A program made the translations under genes and the position numbers. Positions 14,751-17,587 of a stretch of DNA of 17,587 nucleotides are shown here, piece after piece (the stretch's first letter is position 1; each line of letters opens with the position of its first letter). The notes under the pieces were generated by a model. That model was given only the letters and a program-made list of their open reading frames with translations, did no database searches and had not been told where the DNA came from. The DNA comes from an uncultured Mailhella sp. (GTDB lineage Bacteria; Desulfobacterota; Desulfovibrionia; Desulfovibrionales; Desulfovibrionaceae), in contig CAJJMX010000012.1 in assembly GCA_905192935.1 (NCBI GenBank), positions 1 to 17,587 on the forward strand, read 5' to 3'.

Positions 14751-14758
14751 ACGCAAAA

Positions 14759-16069
14759 TCAGTCGGGCAGCGTTTCCGCGTAGATTTCAATGGGATGCTT
14801 GACCACCACCTCATCCTTGTTCTGCGAGAGCATGTCGGAAATCTGCATCATGCAGGCGGGGCAGCCCGTGGCCACGGCGGAGGCGCCGGACTTCACGATG
14901 TTGTCGCGCTTGCGCTGACCTATTTCCCTGGACAGGTCGTAGTGGAACAGGGTGAAGCTGCCGCCGCAGCCGCAGCAGCGGTCGGCCTCGGCCATTTCCA
15001 CAAGCTCGTAGTCGGGATTCATGCGGATGAGCTTGCGGGGCTGTTCAGAGACGCCGACGCTCTTCTTGAGGTGGCAGGAATCATGGAAGGTCACGCGCGT
15101 GACCTTGCCGGCATGACGTTCACCGGGTTCCATCTGATCCACATGCAGCACGTCCACAAGGAAGGCGTTGATGTCCATGACGCGCTCGGCCACGGCCTTG
15201 ATGGTCTTCTGCTGATCGGGAGTGAATTCCTGAATGAAGTAGGGCCACCATTCCTTGAGCGTGGCCGTGCAGGAACCGCAGGGCGTGACCACATAGTCGA
15301 TGCCGCCGCCTATGAGCTCGCGGCCGATGACTTCGAGGTTCTTCTGCGTTTCCATGACGAAGCCCTTGCGGTCGCCGGAAGCCAGCGCGGGAATGCCGCA
15401 GCAGGTGAGGTCGGAGGGCATGACTATGCCCACGCCGTGATGCCTGAGCACCTTGAGACAGGCCTCGCCGAGCTGGGTGTAGTACTTGTCGGCCATGCAG
15501 CCGGCAAAGAACAGCACCTTGACGCCGATCTGGCTTTCGGTGTGCAGACTGCCGTACTTGGCATGGAGCGATTTTGACGGAAGCTTGGCAATGTGGCGCG
15601 AGCCTACGAGCTTGCTGAGAAGCGGCATGTCGTAGGTCTTTGCGCCCTTCTGGCGCATGACGAGCCCCTGGAAGGGAGCGGCGGTGCGCATCATGGCGCT
15701 GAAAAGCTGCGGATGCGTGAGCAGTTCGCGGAACACCAGCTTCTTTACGGGGTTGAGACCGCGGTAGTCCACAAGAGCCTGACGGGCCTCCATGAAGATT
15801 TCCATGATGGACACGCCGGAGGGGCAGTTGGCCTGACAGGAACCGCACAGCAGGCAGCGGTTCAGCTTTTCCTCCACGGCGTCGGGATCTTCGATGATCT
15901 TGTGCGCAAGGTTGTCGAGAAGAGCCAGCTTGCCGCGGGTCACGTCGGCTTCGTTGTGGGTGACGCCAAATACCGGACAGACGGCCTGGCACAGACCGCA
16001 GCGCATGCAGTCGGCCAGCTTGTCGTCCAGCTTCATCAGAGTTCTGGCAAGACGGGAGATATCGCTCAT
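14759..16069 (-). CDS. GlcF-like iron-sulfur subunit of (D-)lactate/glycolate dehydrogenase
   Basis: A 436-residue electron-transfer protein. Two N-terminal 4Fe-4S motifs are C21-C24-C27-C31 ('CMRCGLCQAVCP') and C72-C75-C78-C82 ('CLLCGSCQANCP'). Two CCG domains follow: 'FFAGCMADKYY', 'TCCGIPALASGD' and 'CGSC', then 'HDSCHLKKS', 'CCGCGGSFTLFH' and 'CPACMMQ'. It would take electrons from the FAD subunit encoded just upstream (stop TAG two bases before this ATG) and pass them to the membrane acceptor or the CCG-linked chain. ATG 16069 follows the end of the glcD-like gene directly, so the two are coupled. The pair resembles DVU3027-DVU3028 of D. vulgaris, taken as D-lactate dehydrogenase. A glycolate role is the alternative. 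Confidence 0.88.
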   Translation of the reverse strand: MSDISRLARTLMKLDDKLADCMRCGLCQAVCPVFGVTHNEADVTRGKLALLDNLAHKIIEDPDAVEEKLNRCLLCGSCQANCPSGVSIMEIFMEARQALVDYRGLNPVKKLVFRELLTHPQLFSAMMRTAAPFQGLVMRQKGAKTYDMPLLSKLVGSRHIAKLPSKSLHAKYGSLHTESQIGVKVLFFAGCMADKYYTQLGEACLKVLRHHGVGIVMPSDLTCCGIPALASGDRKGFVMETQKNLEVIGRELIGGGIDYVVTPCGSCTATLKEWWPYFIQEFTPDQQKTIKAVAERVMDINAFLVDVLHVDQMEPGERHAGKVTRVTFHDSCHLKKSVGVSEQPRKLIRMNPDYELVEMAEADRCCGCGGSFTLFHYDLSREIGQRKRDNIVKSGASAVATGCPACMMQISDMLSQNKDEVVVKHPIEIYAETLPD

Positions 16070-16071
16070 GA

Positions 16072-17457
16072 CTACATCCCCGTGATCTTACAGGCGTTGA
16101 AGAGGCCCTTGGGGTCGATGGCGCGGCGCATGCGCTGCGAGAAGAGAATGGTGCCCTTGCTGGTTTCCTTTTCCATCCACTTGGCCTTGGCCGTGCCGAT
16201 GCCGTGCTCGCCGGAAAGCGTGCCGCCCAGCTTGAGGGCGACGTCGAAGATTTCATCGACGGCGGCTTCCACGCGGGAGAATTCTTCCTTGTCGCGCTTG
16301 TCGCACAGGATGGTGGGATGCAGGTTGCCGTCGCCGGCATGACCGAAGGTGCCCATGTCGAGCTTGTACTTGGCCGCGATCTCATTGAGGTTCTTGATCA
16401 TGGCAGGGATCTTGGAGCGGGGCACGGTGGCGTCCTCGAGCACGCAGGTGGGACGGGCGCGGGCAAGCGCGGGCAGAGCGTTGCGGCGGGCCGCCCAGAG
16501 CTTGTTCTTTTCCTCGGCGTCCTTGGGGATATGGATGCCCGTGGCGTTGCACTTTCTGAGCACTTCCTCCACGATGGCCGCTTCGTCGGCCACCTGACCG
16601 GGATGACCGTCCACTTCGATGAGCAGCATGGCGGCGGCCTCCACGGGAAGACCGATCTTCTGGTCGGCTTCAACATACTTCAGCGTCGCCTGATCGAGCA
16701 GTTCCAGGGTGCAGGGCACCACATGGGCGGCGATCATGGCGGCCACGGCGTCGGCGGCATCCTGCACGTCGGCGAACTCGGCCGTGATGGCGCGGGAGGC
16801 GCGGGGCGGCGGAACCAGCTTGAGAATGGCCTTGCTGATGACGCCCATGGTGCCTTCGGATCCGACCATGAGACCGGCCAGGTTGAAACCGGTCACGCAT
16901 TTTACGGTGCGGGAGCCGGTCTTCACCAGATTGCCTTCATAATCATAGAATTCCAGACCCATGACGTAATCCTTGGTCACGCCGTACTTGAGGCCGCGCA
17001 GACCGCCGGCGTTTTCGGCGATGTTGCCGGCCAGAGTGGACACGGACATGGAACCCGGATCGGGCGGATAGAAGAGACCCTTGGCTTCCACGGCGGCGGC
17101 GAACTGGGCGGTGACCACGCCGGGCTGGACCACGGCGTAGAGATCTTCGGTGTTGATCTCGAGAATCTTCTGCAGGCTGTTGGTGAGGATGACGGCGCTG
17201 TCCACGGTGTCGGGCACGGTGCCGCCGGAAAGATTGGAACCAGCGCCGCGCACGGTGATGGCAAGACCCGCTTCATAGCAGAGGCGGACGACTTCGCCTA
17301 TCTGTTCCGTCTGCGTGGGACGAAGAACCAGCGCCGGTACCTTGGGAGGCAGCACGGCGCTGTCGTAGGAGTAGCACTGCCTGTCGGCTTCACTGGTGAA
17401 CACGTTTTCATCGCCCAGCAGAGCACGCAGGTCTTTGACGAGATTCGGACTGATCAT
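16072..17457 (-). CDS. GlcD-like FAD-binding subunit of (D-)lactate/glycolate dehydrogenase
   Basis: A 461-residue flavoprotein of the FAD-linked oxidase (PCMH) family. It oxidises a 2-hydroxy acid, most likely D-lactate here. The FAD domain shows GAGSNLSGGT (71-80), PPDPGS (131-136) and 'GNIAENAGGLRGLKYGVT' (144-161). The C-terminal oxidase domain has 'FGHAGDGNLHPT' and 'LSGEHGIGTAKAKWM', whose His residues belong to the active site. ATG 17457 is used because GGAGGGG lies five bases upstream; an ATG at 17490 in the same frame has no such site and would translate through it. It is the first gene of the leftward lactate block. In Desulfovibrio its homologue is followed by pta and ackA before the Lut genes; here those are absent. 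Confidence 0.9.
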   Translation of the reverse strand: MISPNLVKDLRALLGDENVFTSEADRQCYSYDSAVLPPKVPALVLRPTQTEQIGEVVRLCYEAGLAITVRGAGSNLSGGTVPDTVDSAVILTNSLQKILEINTEDLYAVVQPGVVTAQFAAAVEAKGLFYPPDPGSMSVSTLAGNIAENAGGLRGLKYGVTKDYVMGLEFYDYEGNLVKTGSRTVKCVTGFNLAGLMVGSEGTMGVISKAILKLVPPPRASRAITAEFADVQDAADAVAAMIAAHVVPCTLELLDQATLKYVEADQKIGLPVEAAAMLLIEVDGHPGQVADEAAIVEEVLRKCNATGIHIPKDAEEKNKLWAARRNALPALARARPTCVLEDATVPRSKIPAMIKNLNEIAAKYKLDMGTFGHAGDGNLHPTILCDKRDKEEFSRVEAAVDEIFDVALKLGGTLSGEHGIGTAKAKWMEKETSKGTILFSQRMRRAIDPKGLFNACKITGM

Positions 17458-17518
17458 GACATCCCCTCCCCGAAGGGTTATAAAAGTCATTAGGTGCGGG
17501 TAGAAAATTTACACTACT

Positions 17519-17548
17519 AAGATAATGATAAAACCACAAGCAATGCAA
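17519..17548 (-). promoter_or_regulatory. Possible promoter of the lactate block, overlapped by a Fur-box-like half site
   Basis: On the minus strand TTGCAT (complement of 17543-17548) and TATCTT (complement of 17519-17524) are spaced by 18 bases and lie about 60-90 bases before the glcD-like start, in the only AT-rich stretch nearby. GATAATGATAA (17521-17531) equals the first 11 bases of the classic 19-base Fur consensus, but the second half does not match. Both boxes are imperfect, so this is a suggestion. Confidence 0.35.
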
Positions 17549-17587
17549 GGTTTTTTTGGCAGAAAGCGAGAACTTTGATGCGAGTTC

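Noticed and set aside
14531..14752. Extension of lutC to an ATG at 14752
   Set aside because: The extra 74 residues have no LUD similarity and the DNA is a hairpin-rich spacer; ATG 14530 has AAGGAG at the right distance.
13925..17493. Plus-strand open frames of 550, 249 and 429 codons opposite lutC, the glcF-like gene and the glcD-like gene
   Set aside because: Same reason: shadows of strongly supported minus-strand genes, with no domain in the translated product.
17460..17587. Sigma-54 type promoter in front of the glcD-like gene, as known for the D. vulgaris lactate locus
   Set aside because: No GG-N10-GC spacing was found on the minus strand. The closest TTGC lacks the GG ten bases upstream.

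Overview
The window looks like a chromosomal stretch from a GC-rich, anaerobic, lactate-oxidising Gram-negative bacterium. The best guess is a member of the Desulfovibrionales. Two things point there. The leftward lactate block carries a fused LutA-LutB protein of 716 residues, a GlcD/GlcF pair and a lactate permease, as in the lactate locus of Desulfovibrio vulgaris. The TonB/ExbB/ExbD genes and a TonB-dependent receptor tail show an outer membrane. The genus cannot be fixed from sequence reading alone. No rRNA, tRNA, CRISPR array, insertion sequence or phage gene was seen, and no gene-free stretch exceeds 300 bases.

Region 1 (1-6074, all rightward) is a probable heme acquisition cluster. 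It holds the end of a TonB-dependent receptor, an energy-coupling-factor (ECF) importer (S component of the MptD/Trep_Strep type, a CbiQ-like T component, and a double ATPase in one chain), a HutX/ChuX-type cytosolic heme carrier, a small flavodoxin resembling those in anaerobic heme or bilin reduction loci (HmuF/BilS-like), then exbB, exbD and tonB. The pieces make an outer-membrane-to-cytosol route: receptor plus TonB-ExbB-ExbD across the outer membrane, ECF complex across the inner membrane, HutX to hold heme, and the flavodoxin to supply electrons. The unusual part is an ECF importer where a HmuTUV/BtuCD-type ABC importer would be expected. No HutW/ChuW radical SAM heme-degrading enzyme lies inside the window. 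A bidirectional terminator (6117-6152) closes the region.

Region 2 (6159-9581, all leftward) reads rarA, then a MATE-family efflux protein, then a DtxR-family metal-dependent repressor. Two AT-rich inverted repeats sit just upstream of the MATE gene and may be an operator. The DtxR gene converges on tonB.

Region 3 (9759-17457, all leftward) is the lactate utilisation block: glcD-like FAD subunit, glcF-like iron-sulfur subunit, lutC, fused lutAB, and the lactate permease, ended by a hairpin terminator at 9759-9784. Permease brings lactate in, GlcD/GlcF would oxidise one stereoisomer (probably D) and LutC/LutAB the other (probably L), both giving pyruvate and electrons for the membrane quinone or thiol pool. 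The two intercistronic gaps (14531-14758 and 11494-11750) are full of inverted repeats, suggesting RNA-level control of the relative amounts of each part. A Fur-box-like half site overlaps a possible promoter in front of glcD.
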